DNA of 64,000 nucleotides from JAPPHY01 sp965247535 (lineage in GTDB: Bacteria > Chloroflexota > Dehalococcoidia > Lucifugimonadales > UBA2985): positions 806,001 to 870,000 of the forward strand of contig OZ252018.1 of NCBI GenBank assembly GCA_965247535.1, read 5' to 3'. Of this stretch, positions 8,874 to 17,219 are shown one piece after another (position 1 is the stretch's first letter; each line of letters begins with the position of its first letter). The notes beneath the pieces are model-generated. The model was not told where the DNA came from. It saw only the letters and a program-made list of their open reading frames with translations, and searched no databases. The position numbers were made by a program, and so were the translations under genes.

Positions 8874-10184
8874 TCAGCCAGTCCGGCCCTGGGCCGAAGG
8901 GGCTTCGTCGCTCACTCCATCCTCGAAGACGCCCGGAATTGGCTCGCGCAGTTTGAGCAGCAGGACGAGCGGAGGCACCATCAGTGACATGCCAATGATG
9001 CCCAGCATAGGCAGGCCAAGATACTCGACCACCACGCCTCCGACGAGCGGCATGCTGATGGCTGCGGCGGCCGTGAACGTATCGTTGGCGCCGATCACGC
9101 GGCCGCGTTCGGCGGGGTTGGTCGTGTCCGCGTAAAGGGCCGTTGCTGCTATGTTTACGCATGACCAGCCCAACCCCACGAAGAATGTGCCCGCAGTTAT
9201 GACGGCGTAGGCGGGCGTTGCGACCACCAACCACGAGCCGGCCGAGGCCAGGACGAGCCCCAGCAGCATCACGTTCCTCCTGCCTACCCGGTCGGCAAGC
9301 CAGCCCAGCGGCAGGGAGAACCCGAACATCCCCATTACGTGAATTGCAACGGACACGGAAATCGCTGAGAGAGTGTGGCCGTGGTGATTCAGCGCGAGAG
9401 AGGTCATGGCCATCATCATATTCATGTTGCCCTGCGCTGCGAACATGGTGATGAAGGCGGTCAGCTTCGGGTAGTGTCGCATGAAGTGCAGAATCCCGAC
9501 CTTGCCGGAGGCCTGCTGCGGCGCTGCGGGCGGCGTGTAGTCCGGATAGTAGTCGCCCAACCTGGACGCGATATCCTTGGGGTCCGGTCGCACCTGAATG
9601 ACCAGGAACATGCTCAATACGACGACCATCGGAATGAAGAACCATGCGAGGGCGATGGGCTCGATTCCCACGTCGGGGGCGATGACCTCAGAGGCCTTGA
9701 TGAGAAGTGGGCTGGCCAGGGCGCCCACAAGGGATCCGGTAAGGACTATCCCCAATCCCTCCGCCCGGCGGTTAGGCGGGTACATGTCCGCGGCCGCTAC
9801 TCGAAGCTGCTGGACCGCTCCCGTCCCCAGGCCGAGTATCAGGATTCCTGCGACAAAGATGGGGAATGACTGCGTCACGGCCGCGATGCCCGTAACTCCA
9901 GCGCCGGCGCCCACCAGCAGAAGTCCCAGGATGACGCCGGCTCTTCTCCCGAAGGCGTCGGTGAACCTGCCGATGGGGTATGCGACAATCAGACGGCTGA
10001 GCCCGGTAATGCTGGAGCCGATGCCCGCGAGGGCGGCCGATCCTATCATCTGGGTAACGAGCACCGGCCCCAGCGTTGGCACCATCTGCGCCCCGGCGCC
10101 GTTGAAGGCCTGGGAGGACGCCAGATACGCCGTGTTCCGCTTTATCAGGGGCGGGATGGCGGTCTTGGATGCGTTCTTGCTCAA
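8874..10184 (-). CDS. Major facilitator superfamily transporter
   Basis: 436 residues with twelve hydrophobic segments. The family signature between helices 2 and 3 is recognisable as YPIGRFTDAFGRR, and the corresponding loop in the second half is LPLGWLADRVGRR. Such proteins move small solutes or drugs across the inner membrane using the proton gradient. A cytoplasmic central loop after helix 6 contains charged residues. The start is a TTG preceded by a GAGGA ribosome site; the next in-frame candidates would cut into the N-terminal tail before helix 1. No neighbour suggests the substrate. Confidence 0.85.
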   Translation of the reverse strand: MSKNASKTAIPPLIKRNTAYLASSQAFNGAGAQMVPTLGPVLVTQMIGSAALAGIGSSITGLSRLIVAYPIGRFTDAFGRRAGVILGLLLVGAGAGVTGIAAVTQSFPIFVAGILILGLGTGAVQQLRVAAADMYPPNRRAEGLGIVLTGSLVGALASPLLIKASEVIAPDVGIEPIALAWFFIPMVVVLSMFLVIQVRPDPKDIASRLGDYYPDYTPPAAPQQASGKVGILHFMRHYPKLTAFITMFAAQGNMNMMMAMTSLALNHHGHTLSAISVSVAIHVMGMFGFSLPLGWLADRVGRRNVMLLGLVLASAGSWLVVATPAYAVITAGTFFVGLGWSCVNIAATALYADTTNPAERGRVIGANDTFTAAAAISMPLVGGVVVEYLGLPMLGIIGMSLMVPPLVLLLKLREPIPGVFEDGVSDEAPSAQGRTG

Positions 10185-10357
10185 GGCGTACTCAGTCCTC
10201 TTTGCGAATCGGGAACGTGGCTAGGCTGGCTCGCGGTCGCTTCACCCGGACGGTCTCGTTCATGTCAAAGTTGCGGCTGTTGTCGCTACATGTGCATCCG
10301 TGCATTCACAAGTGCGGTGCCGTGGATTACAAGCGCAAGACAGTGCGGCACAGTGCT

Positions 10358-10795
10358 TCACTCGCTAACCTTCTCGCTCAGCCTTTCGAAGAAGTAGTCG
10401 AATTGCGACTTGGCGGCGCTGCTCATGAATCTCTGCCCCACACGCGCCAGCGAGCCCGTCACGGTCACGTCACCGTCTACCGAGACGATGGTGGCGTCGC
10501 CTTCCGCAGAAAGCGAGACCAGCGCGTCCCCGGAGAGGTTGGTCATGGGGCCCGCTCCCCGGACGCTCATGCGGTAAGAGGAGATGGGCTGCTTGTCGAA
10601 TATCTCCATCGTGCCTGAAAGTGAGCCGGAAAAGACGCCCACCTTCACGCCGACCTCGACGCGGTAGCTGTCGGGCGTGACGACTGCGAATTCTTGGACG
10701 CCCGGGATGCAATCTCGCACGACGTCGGGATCCAGGAGCGCGTCCCAGACGCGTTCGGGCGCCGCGTCGAACCGATATGTGCCGCTGATCTTCAC
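10358..10795 (-). CDS. coxG: CoxG-like SRPBCC-fold protein, divergent from the cox operon
   Basis: About 145 residues of the CoxG family (START/SRPBCC fold): an opening beta strand KISGTYRF, the family segment APERVWDALLDPDVVRDCIPGV, and a C-terminal helix with FFERLSEKV. In Oligotropha and mycobacteria CoxG recruits CO dehydrogenase to the membrane. The location directly upstream of, and divergent from, coxSLMDE supports this role for the local enzyme. The open frame extends to a TTG at 10822. I choose GTG at 10795 because the homologous region begins there and a TATAGT box lies six bases before it, which suggests a leaderless transcript. The longer form would add a Pro/Cys-containing stretch unlike the family. 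Confidence 0.82.
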   Translation of the reverse strand: MKISGTYRFDAAPERVWDALLDPDVVRDCIPGVQEFAVVTPDSYRVEVGVKVGVFSGSLSGTMEIFDKQPISSYRMSVRGAGPMTNLSGDALVSLSAEGDATIVSVDGDVTVTGSLARVGQRFMSSAAKSQFDYFFERLSEKVSE

Positions 10796-10801
10796 GGAGA
10801 A

Positions 10802-10830
10802 ACTATAGCAGGGAGCGGGCAAATTGTGCA
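10802..10830 (-). promoter_or_regulatory. Predicted coxG promoter (leaderless)
   Basis: On the minus strand TGCACA (10825-10830) and TATAGT (10802-10807) are separated by exactly 17 bases. Transcription would start at about 10795, the proposed GTG start codon. There is no Shine-Dalgarno sequence before that codon. Confidence 0.5.
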
Positions 10831-10891
10831 GTATAGGCTCACTACACTTCCAGCCGACCGGTCACGAATGCATCCAAGGGGGCGAGTCGGA

Positions 10892-10920
10892 TTGTCAATG
10901 CAGGCGGCCTTTGCTACACT
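10892..10920 (+). promoter_or_regulatory. Predicted promoter of the cox operon
   Basis: TTGTCA (10892-10897) and TACACT (10915-10920) stand 17 bases apart, a good sigma70-type pair, about 50 bases before the coxS start. It is back to back with the coxG promoter, so both could share control in the 100-base gap. Confidence 0.55.
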
Positions 10921-10973
10921 TGCCGCCATAGGGCAGAGTCTGCGCTGAGCCAAGGTAGTGCGTCAAGGGGGTG

Positions 10974-11453
10974 ATGAAGTTGAAGGTACCAGTGGAGATA
11001 ACCATCAATGGGAAGTCCTACGGCGGAGAGGTTGAGTCCCGGCAGCTTCTTGTCCACTTCATCCGGGAGAACGCGGGGCTGACGGGCACCAAGGTCGGTT
11101 GCGACACGAGCCAGTGTGGCACCTGCACGGTGCAGCTGGACGGAGCGACGGCCAAGGCCTGCACGGTGCTCACAGTCCAGGCGTCGGGCAGCTCCGTCAA
11201 GACAATCGAGGCGTTCGCCGACGGGGCCGATTTCCACCCGCTCCAGGAGGCCTTCTGGAACAACCATGGCCTGCAGTGCGGGTTCTGCACGCCGGGGATG
11301 ATCATCGCCGCCGACGAGCTGCTGCGAATCAACCCATCGCCGACGCGCGAGGAGATCCGCCACGGGCTGGAGGGCAACATCTGCCGGTGCACCGGCTACC
11401 AGAATATTGTGCGGGCGGTCGAAGCGGCCGCAGATGCGATGAGAGGCGGTTAG
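10974..11453 (+). CDS. coxS: Molybdenum hydroxylase small subunit, two [2Fe-2S] clusters (CoxS-like)
   Basis: 159 residues, the normal size for the iron-sulfur subunit of xanthine dehydrogenase/CO dehydrogenase-type enzymes. The plant-type cluster is bound by CDTSQCGTC and an upstream Cys region near residue 45-60. The second cluster uses CGFCTPGM and CRCTGY. The subunit passes electrons from the molybdenum cofactor in CoxL to FAD in CoxM. It is first in the operon; coxL starts three bases after its stop. ATG 10974 follows an AAGGGGG stretch; the GTG at 10971 immediately before is an alternative. Confidence 0.93.
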   Translation: MKLKVPVEITINGKSYGGEVESRQLLVHFIRENAGLTGTKVGCDTSQCGTCTVQLDGATAKACTVLTVQASGSSVKTIEAFADGADFHPLQEAFWNNHGLQCGFCTPGMIIAADELLRINPSPTREEIRHGLEGNICRCTGYQNIVRAVEAAADAMRGG

Positions 11454-11456
11454 GCC

Positions 11457-13811
11457 ATGACTACACGAGTGTTCAGTTCCGGCATTCGTCGCCGCGAGGA
11501 CCCGAGGCTCATCACGGGCCGGGCCTCCTACACGGACGACATCAAGCTGCCCGGCATGGCGCACGCAGCGATCCTTCGCAGCATGTACGCCCACGCGAAC
11601 ATCAAATCGGTTGACACGAGCGGAGCCGTCAACCAGCCGGGCGTCATCGCGGTCTACACGGGCGCAGACACGGAGGGGGCGCTCAACGGCCTCCCCTGCG
11701 CCTGGCTGATACCCAACTCCGACCTCAAGACGCCGGCGCATCCCGCCATAGCGAAGGACAAAGTGCGCTACGTGGGCGACGCGGTTGCCGTGGTGGTTGC
11801 GGAGACCCGCTACCAGGCCGAGGATGCTCTGGAGCACATAGCGGTGGAGTACGAGCCGCTGGACGCGGTCATCAACCCGAAGGATGCCGCGCAAGCGGGT
11901 GCGCCACAGCTGCATGACGATGCGCCAAACAACATCGCCTTCACCTGGGTAGTGGCCGGCGGCGACGCCGACGCAGCCTTTGCGGAGGCTGAGGTCACGG
12001 TGAGCGACGTCATTACGCTGCCCAGGCTCATCGCAAACGCGATGGAGCCGCGCTCTGCGATCGCGCAGTGGGTGGGAGCAACGGGCGAGCTCACGCTGTG
12101 GAGCACCTCGCAGAACCCGCACATCGCTCGGTTCCTCACCTCGGTGGTGACAGGTGTGCCGGAGCACAGGATACGGGTCATCGCGCCGGAGGTCGGCGGG
12201 GGATTCGGAAGCAAGATCTCCTACTACCCGGACGAGGCCATCGCGTCGTTCTGCTCGATGCGCCTGGGAATCCCGGTCAAGTGGACGGAGACCCGGAGCG
12301 AGAACTACATTGCCACCACCCAAGGCCGCGACCACGTCGAAGAGGTGGAGATGGCGGCCACCGCGGACGGAAAGATCACCGGCTTGCGCACGACGGTCTA
12401 CGCAGGCCTGGGCGCCTATCTCTCGACCGCAAGCCCGGGAGTCCCGACCATCCTGCACGGCCTGATGTACTCGGGCGCCTACGACATTCCAAACATAAGC
12501 GGCACCATCTACGGGGTCTTCAACAACGGCACCCCTGTGGACGCCTACCGCGGAGCAGGTCGCCCGGAGGCCACGACGCTGATCGAGCGGCTTGTGGACC
12601 TGCTGGCGGCCAGGCTGGGGATGGACCCCGTTGAGTTGCGCCGGAAGAACCTGATTCCCAAGTTCGAGAACGGCCACGACGTTGCCACCGGTCTCACCTA
12701 CGACAGCGGTGACTACGAGGCAACGCTGGACACCTGCCTGAACGCCGCCGGCTACTCATCGCTACGCGAGGAGCAGGAGCAGGCCCGCCGGGAGGGCCGC
12801 TACGTGGGCATAGGCGTCTCCACGTACGTCGAGATTTGCGGCCTGGGGCCATCGCAGGTTGCGGGCGCAGTCGGTTTCCAGGGCGGGCTCTGGGAGAGCG
12901 CCATAGTCCGCTTCCATCCCACGGGGAAGGTGAACGTGATGATAGGCTCGTCGCCCCACGGACAGGGGGAGGAGACCACCTTCGCACAGATCGTCGCCGG
13001 CGAGGTTGGAGTGGAAGTGGACGACGTCGAAGTCATCCACGGCGATACAGACCTGACCCCGATGGGCTGGGGCACGTACGGCAGCCGCACCACGGCGGTG
13101 TCCGGCGCGGCGGTCACGCTGGCAACGCGCAAGATCAAGGACAAGTCCATGGCGCTGGCCGCGCACCTGCTTGAGGCCGCCACCGAGGACATCGAGTACG
13201 AGGACGGGCGGTTCTTCGTGCGAGGCTCACCCGACCAGCACAAGACGATCCAGGACATTGCGCTCATGGCCAACGTGGCGTGGGACATGCCCGAGGGCAT
13301 GGAGCCAGGCCTGGAGGCCAGCGCCTTCTACGACCCGCCGAACTTCACGTATCCGTTCGGGGCACACCTGGCGGTTGTGGAGGTTGACCCCGCCACCGGC
13401 GCGATAGACCTGCAGAAGTACTACGCCGTCGACGACTGCGGCGTGCAGATCAACCCCATGATAGTGGAGGGGCAGGTCCACGGCGGCGTCGCGCAAGGAG
13501 TCGGGCCGGTGCTGTGGGAGGGCGTCGTCTACGACGAGAGCGGCCAGCCGCTCACGGGGACGATGCTGGACTACGCGCTGCCCCGTGCGGACGGGCTGCC
13601 CGACATAGAGGTGCAGTCGAACACCACGCCTTCGCCTCATCACCCGCTCGGCGTGAAGGGCGTCGGCGAGGCCGGGACCATTGCTTCCACGCCCACGGTC
13701 TACAACGCGGTCATGGACGCTCTGCGGCCCCTGGGAATCACGCGCATCGACATGCCGTTGACGCCCGAAAAGGTTTGGCGGGCCATGCAGAACGCCAGGA
13801 ACGGAGGCTAG
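11457..13811 (+). CDS. coxL: Molybdenum hydroxylase large subunit, form II CoxL-like
   Basis: 784 residues of the xanthine dehydrogenase/CoxL superfamily, the subunit holding the molybdopterin-cytosine-dinucleotide cofactor and the active site. The N terminus (RREDPRLITGRASYTDDI) is typical. The signature loop reads AYRGAGR, which defines form II proteins; true CO dehydrogenase (form I) has AYXCSFR with the copper-ligand Cys. The catalytic Glu is present in GVKGVGEAG near the end. The operon order S-L-M also matches form II, while form I is M-S-L. The substrate is therefore probably an aldehyde, purine or other heterocycle, and CO oxidation is doubtful. The gene symbol is used in the broad sense only. 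Confidence 0.92.
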   Translation: MTTRVFSSGIRRREDPRLITGRASYTDDIKLPGMAHAAILRSMYAHANIKSVDTSGAVNQPGVIAVYTGADTEGALNGLPCAWLIPNSDLKTPAHPAIAKDKVRYVGDAVAVVVAETRYQAEDALEHIAVEYEPLDAVINPKDAAQAGAPQLHDDAPNNIAFTWVVAGGDADAAFAEAEVTVSDVITLPRLIANAMEPRSAIAQWVGATGELTLWSTSQNPHIARFLTSVVTGVPEHRIRVIAPEVGGGFGSKISYYPDEAIASFCSMRLGIPVKWTETRSENYIATTQGRDHVEEVEMAATADGKITGLRTTVYAGLGAYLSTASPGVPTILHGLMYSGAYDIPNISGTIYGVFNNGTPVDAYRGAGRPEATTLIERLVDLLAARLGMDPVELRRKNLIPKFENGHDVATGLTYDSGDYEATLDTCLNAAGYSSLREEQEQARREGRYVGIGVSTYVEICGLGPSQVAGAVGFQGGLWESAIVRFHPTGKVNVMIGSSPHGQGEETTFAQIVAGEVGVEVDDVEVIHGDTDLTPMGWGTYGSRTTAVSGAAVTLATRKIKDKSMALAAHLLEAATEDIEYEDGRFFVRGSPDQHKTIQDIALMANVAWDMPEGMEPGLEASAFYDPPNFTYPFGAHLAVVEVDPATGAIDLQKYYAVDDCGVQINPMIVEGQVHGGVAQGVGPVLWEGVVYDESGQPLTGTMLDYALPRADGLPDIEVQSNTTPSPHHPLGVKGVGEAGTIASTPTVYNAVMDALRPLGITRIDMPLTPEKVWRAMQNARNGG

Positions 13812-13815
13812 AGCC

Positions 13816-14682
13816 ATGTATCCAGCCAACACAAACTACCATCGCGCCGGATCGGTGGCCGAGGCGGTGGAACTGCTCGCCACCAACGAGGGCGCAAAGG
13901 TCCTGGCCGGCGGCCACAGCCTGATTCCGGCAATGAAGCTTCGCCTGGCTGCACCGCAGGCCTTGGTGGACATCGGGCATATCGCAGCTCTTAAGGGCAT
14001 CAGCTTGGAGGGCGGCACGCTGGTCATCGGCGCGCTGACGACTTTCGCCACCATCGCGTCAAGTGACCTGGTGCAGGCCCACGCGCCTGTCCTAGCGGAG
14101 GCCGCGGGCGTGGTGGGAGACCCTGCGGTGCGAAACCGCGGGACCATCGGTGGCAACGTTTCCCACGGCGACCCGGCCTCCGACCCGCCGACCGCCCTGA
14201 CCGCTCTTGGCGCGACATACAACGTCAGCGGGCCCGGCGGCGAGCGCAGCATAGCCGCGTCCGAATTCCCCACAGGTCTGCTTGAAAACGCCCTGCAGGA
14301 CAACGAGATCCTGACCGGTGTTTCAGTGCCGGCTCTTGCGCCCGGATGCGGCTCCGCGTACGTCAAGTTTCCGCATCCCGCCTCCCGCTACGCGGTAGTC
14401 GGCGTCGCGGTGATCGTCGGAGCGGAGGGAGGCAGCTGCTCGTCGGCGAGCGTGGTGATTGGCGGCGTCGAGACGACTCCAACCAGGGCATCGTCAGTCG
14501 AAGCAGCGCTGGTTGGGTCGGATCTGGGCGACGGCGCGCTGGACGCGGCTGCGGCCGCGGTGGCCGGCGACTTCACGGGCGACCCAATGAGCGACATCTT
14601 CGCCTCCGACGAGTACCGCAGAGCGATGGCGGCCGTTTACCTGCGCCGCGCTCTCGGCACTGCCGCCTCGCGGGCGGGATAG
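13816..14682 (+). CDS. coxM: Molybdenum hydroxylase FAD-binding medium subunit (CoxM-like)
   Basis: 288 residues matching the FAD-binding subunit of the xanthine dehydrogenase family. The two flavin-binding loops are visible: LAGGHSLIP near residue 35 and TIGGNVSHGDPASD near residue 110. It takes electrons from the CoxS clusters and passes them to an acceptor such as quinone. A GGAGG site sits seven bases before the ATG, just after the coxL stop, so it is co-transcribed with coxSL. Confidence 0.92.
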   Translation: MYPANTNYHRAGSVAEAVELLATNEGAKVLAGGHSLIPAMKLRLAAPQALVDIGHIAALKGISLEGGTLVIGALTTFATIASSDLVQAHAPVLAEAAGVVGDPAVRNRGTIGGNVSHGDPASDPPTALTALGATYNVSGPGGERSIAASEFPTGLLENALQDNEILTGVSVPALAPGCGSAYVKFPHPASRYAVVGVAVIVGAEGGSCSSASVVIGGVETTPTRASSVEAALVGSDLGDGALDAAAAAVAGDFTGDPMSDIFASDEYRRAMAAVYLRRALGTAASRAG

Positions 14683-14728
14683 GCACTTATCGGCAGGACG
14701 GACCGCAGCATTCAGGAGGACGCAGAAC

Positions 14729-15663
14729 TTGGAGCAACCTCCAGCCGTTCCCAAGCCGGCTTCGGTTGACGACCTTCAGGCCGCGCTTCGCAAGGAGCTG
14801 TACGTAGCGGACCGCGGCTTGGCCATGTCCGTCTACCTGGCCCTGCAGTTGCGGAGGCCGCTTTTCCTGGAGGGCGAGGCCGGCGTTGGCAAGACGGAGG
14901 TGGCCAAGGCGCTTTCGTCCGCGCTTGGCGCGCGCCTGATACGGCTGCAGTGCTACGAGGGACTGGACGTCAGCCAGGCGGTCTACGAGTGGAACTACTC
15001 GCGCCAGCTGCTGCACATCAGGCTGCTCGAGGCCTCGGGAGGCGTTGACCGGAAGGACGCGGAGAGCGAGCTCTTCAGCGAGGAGTTCCTCATCAAGCGT
15101 CCTCTCCTCCAGGCGCTGGAGGGCGCCGGCCCAACCGTGCTGTTGATCGACGAGCTGGATCGCGCCGACGAGGAGTTTGAAGGCTACCTTCTGGAGATGC
15201 TGTCCGAGTTCCAGATAACCATCCCGGAGGTCGGCACTTATACCGCGTCGGAGCCGCCGGTCGTGGTCATCACCTCCAACCGCACCCGGGAGATCCACGA
15301 CGCCCTGAAGCGTAGGTGCCTCTACTACTGGATCGACTACCCCGACCTCGACAAGGAGATGCAGATCGTGCGGAGCAAGGTGCCGGCCGCCGAGCAGAGG
15401 CTCGCGGAGCAGGTGACCGCCTTCGTGCAGGAGCTTCGGAGCACGGAGCTGTACAAGGTGCCGGCGTGGCCGAGACTCTCGACTGGACGGCGGCGCTGGT
15501 TAGCCTGAACGAGACCGAGCTCAGCCCATCGGTCATCGATGACACGCTGGGCGTCATGCTGAAGTACCGCGAGGACGTGCAGATGGTGCGGGGAGAGCAG
15601 ACCAGCGCGCTGCTCAACCGCGCGCTGCAGCGCGGCACCCGGCGCGGTGGCAGGCGTGGCTAG
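14729..15663 (+). pseudogene. coxD: MoxR-type AAA+ ATPase CoxD, broken by a one-base deletion near 15463
   Basis: CoxD is the AAA+ chaperone that helps build the active-site cluster of the hydroxylase. Walker A (GEAGVGKTEVAKAL) and Walker B (VLLIDELDRADEEF) are clear, as is the sensor region (VVVITSNRTREIHDALKRRCLYY). The frame reads correctly to ELYKVP at about 15462 and then goes out of frame to a stop at 15508. The neighbouring frame continues the expected protein as GVAETLDWTAALVSLNETELSP to 15663. Restoring one G (CCGGCG to CCGGGCG at 15461-15466) joins both parts into a normal protein of about 311 residues. The start is TTG at 14729 with AGGAGG nine bases before. Either a real frameshift or a consensus error. 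Confidence 0.85.
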
Positions 15664-16978
15664 CGAGCCGGCCGGCCACATTCTTCACAACCTCCTCCTC
15701 TTTGGCCACCTGCTCAGGCGTCTCGGCCTGAACGTTCACGAGGGACGCATGGTGGACGCCGTGCGTGTGCTGGAGGACATCGGCATGACGCGCCGCGTGG
15801 ACGTATGGTCGGCGCTGCGCACTCTGCTGGTGCACCGCAGGGATGACCTTCCGCTCTTCGACGAGGCATTCGAGGTGTTCTGGCGCCAGCGCAAGGACCG
15901 CATGTCGTCGCTCGACCTGCGCTCGATGGGCGAGCAGCGCCGCTATCGCAGGGTGGAGGCGGGCCCGCCTCCTCCGGGGCAAGCGGCCGCCGGCTCGGAT
16001 ACGCAGGACCAGGTTCCCGGAGAGCAGTACGACCGGATCGACCTGACGCGCACGTTCAGCGCCCGCGAGGTGCTCCGCGTGAAAGACTTCGCTGAGTTCA
16101 CGCCGGACGAGGTGCAGGAGGCCCGACGGCTGCTGGCCTCTCTCGAGTGGAATCCTGGGTTGAGGCTCACACGCCGCCAGGAGCGCGGCAAGGGGTCGAA
16201 GCTGGACGTGCGTCGCACACTGAGATACAACGCGCAGTTCGGTGGCGAGCTCCTGTATCTGAAGACCCGCCGGCGCAAGGAGAAGGCTCGACGACTGGTT
16301 GTCATCTGCGACGTGAGCGGCTCCATGGAGCGGTACACGCGGATGCTGCTGCACTTCATCCACAGCCTGTATGCGGGCCTGGAAAGCCAGGTGGAGTCGT
16401 TCCTCTTCGCAACTAGGCTAACCCGCGTCACCAAGCAGCTGGGCCGGCGGGACATTGACGAGGCCGTGAGCGAGGTCGCCAAGGCGGTGCCGGACTGGTC
16501 GGGCGGGACTCGCATCGGCGCGGCGCTCCGAGAGTTCAACTTTCAATGGGCGCGCAGGACGCTGGGCTGGGGCTCCATCGTGCTCATCGTGTCGGACGGC
16601 TGGGACCGCGGCGAGCCTGAGACGCTGAGCGAGGAGATGGCGCGGCTGCAGCGCAGCTCTCGGCGCCTGATCTGGCTCAACCCGCTGGCCGGCGCCGAGG
16701 ACTACGAGCCGCTGACGCAGGGAATGCGGGCCGCGGCGCCCTACATCGACGACCTGCTGCCCGTCCACAACCTGGCCGCGCTGGTCGACCTTGCGCGCCA
16801 CCTGAACGGCCTCAACTCCGGCCGGGCAGTACGCCGGCAGACTCACGTGGAGGCGCCGGACACGAGGGAAGCCGTGGCTGTGAAGGCCGCGCCGGTGCAG
16901 CGCTCGTGGCACGGAGACGCCAACCCCACATTCCGCCACCCGATGTGGGGCCGCGGCTCGCAGGGGAGGGAGGGGTAG
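15647..16978 (+). CDS. coxE: VWA-domain protein CoxE, partner of CoxD
   Basis: 443 residues of the CoxE family. The C-terminal half is a von Willebrand A domain with its metal site: DVSGSM near residue 225, the Thr of SGGTRIGAAL near 285, and the Asp of VSDGWDRGE. The N-terminal half is the helical family region with a Pro/Gly-rich linker. MoxR ATPases and VWA proteins act as pairs in metalloenzyme maturation; here they would serve the hydroxylase encoded upstream. The frame starts with GTG at 15647, inside the end of the coxD reading frame; GTG 15656 is also possible. The last residues (FRHPMWGRG) are conserved-looking. Confidence 0.9.
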   Translation: MAGVASEPAGHILHNLLLFGHLLRRLGLNVHEGRMVDAVRVLEDIGMTRRVDVWSALRTLLVHRRDDLPLFDEAFEVFWRQRKDRMSSLDLRSMGEQRRYRRVEAGPPPPGQAAAGSDTQDQVPGEQYDRIDLTRTFSAREVLRVKDFAEFTPDEVQEARRLLASLEWNPGLRLTRRQERGKGSKLDVRRTLRYNAQFGGELLYLKTRRRKEKARRLVVICDVSGSMERYTRMLLHFIHSLYAGLESQVESFLFATRLTRVTKQLGRRDIDEAVSEVAKAVPDWSGGTRIGAALREFNFQWARRTLGWGSIVLIVSDGWDRGEPETLSEEMARLQRSSRRLIWLNPLAGAEDYEPLTQGMRAAAPYIDDLLPVHNLAALVDLARHLNGLNSGRAVRRQTHVEAPDTREAVAVKAAPVQRSWHGDANPTFRHPMWGRGSQGREG

Positions 16979-16999
16979 GGGCTACGCCAGCATCAGGCG

Positions 17000-17194
17000 C
17001 TAGCCCTTTGGCTCCGGCACAGAATTTCCGAACTCCCTGGCCGTTGCGAGCCACAATGCAACTGCTTCATTGATGTGCTTCAGCGCTGCCTCATGCGTGT
17101 CGCCGTGGACGGCGCATCCCGGAAGCTCGGGCGCTTCTGCCACGTATACGCCGTCATCATTGCTCCAATAAATAGTGATCTCGTACTTGCGGAT
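17000..17194 (-). CDS. HicB-like small protein (orphan antitoxin-type), apparent ATC start
   Basis: 64 residues with the HicB fold pattern: RKYEITIYWS strand, YVAEAPELPGC, then GDTHEAALKHINEAVALWL. The Pro-Gly-Cys turn and the helix after GDT are diagnostic of HicB-family proteins, usually antitoxins of HicA mRNA nucleases. No HicA gene is next to it, and no separate DNA-binding domain is present. The frame has no ATG, GTG or TTG at the right place. An ATC at 17192-17194 stands where homologues have Met, with AGGAGA seven bases upstream, so it either uses ATC or has lost its start. It lies 25 bases after the stop of the DUF3644 gene, on the same strand. Confidence 0.65.
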   Translation of the reverse strand: MRKYEITIYWSNDDGVYVAEAPELPGCAVHGDTHEAALKHINEAVALWLATAREFGNSVPEPKG

Positions 17195-17219
17195 TAGTCG
17201 GTCTCCTAGAGTTGGATAC

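Noticed and set aside
10914..12677. A 587-residue open frame on the minus strand across coxS and coxL
   Set aside because: It is antisense to two clear enzyme genes. Its His/Arg/Val-rich composition is the usual by-product of GC-rich codon use, and it has no start signal.
11457..13811. Annotation as aerobic CO dehydrogenase
   Set aside because: The active-site loop is AYRGAGR and the gene order is S-L-M, both form II traits, so CO oxidation should not be assumed.
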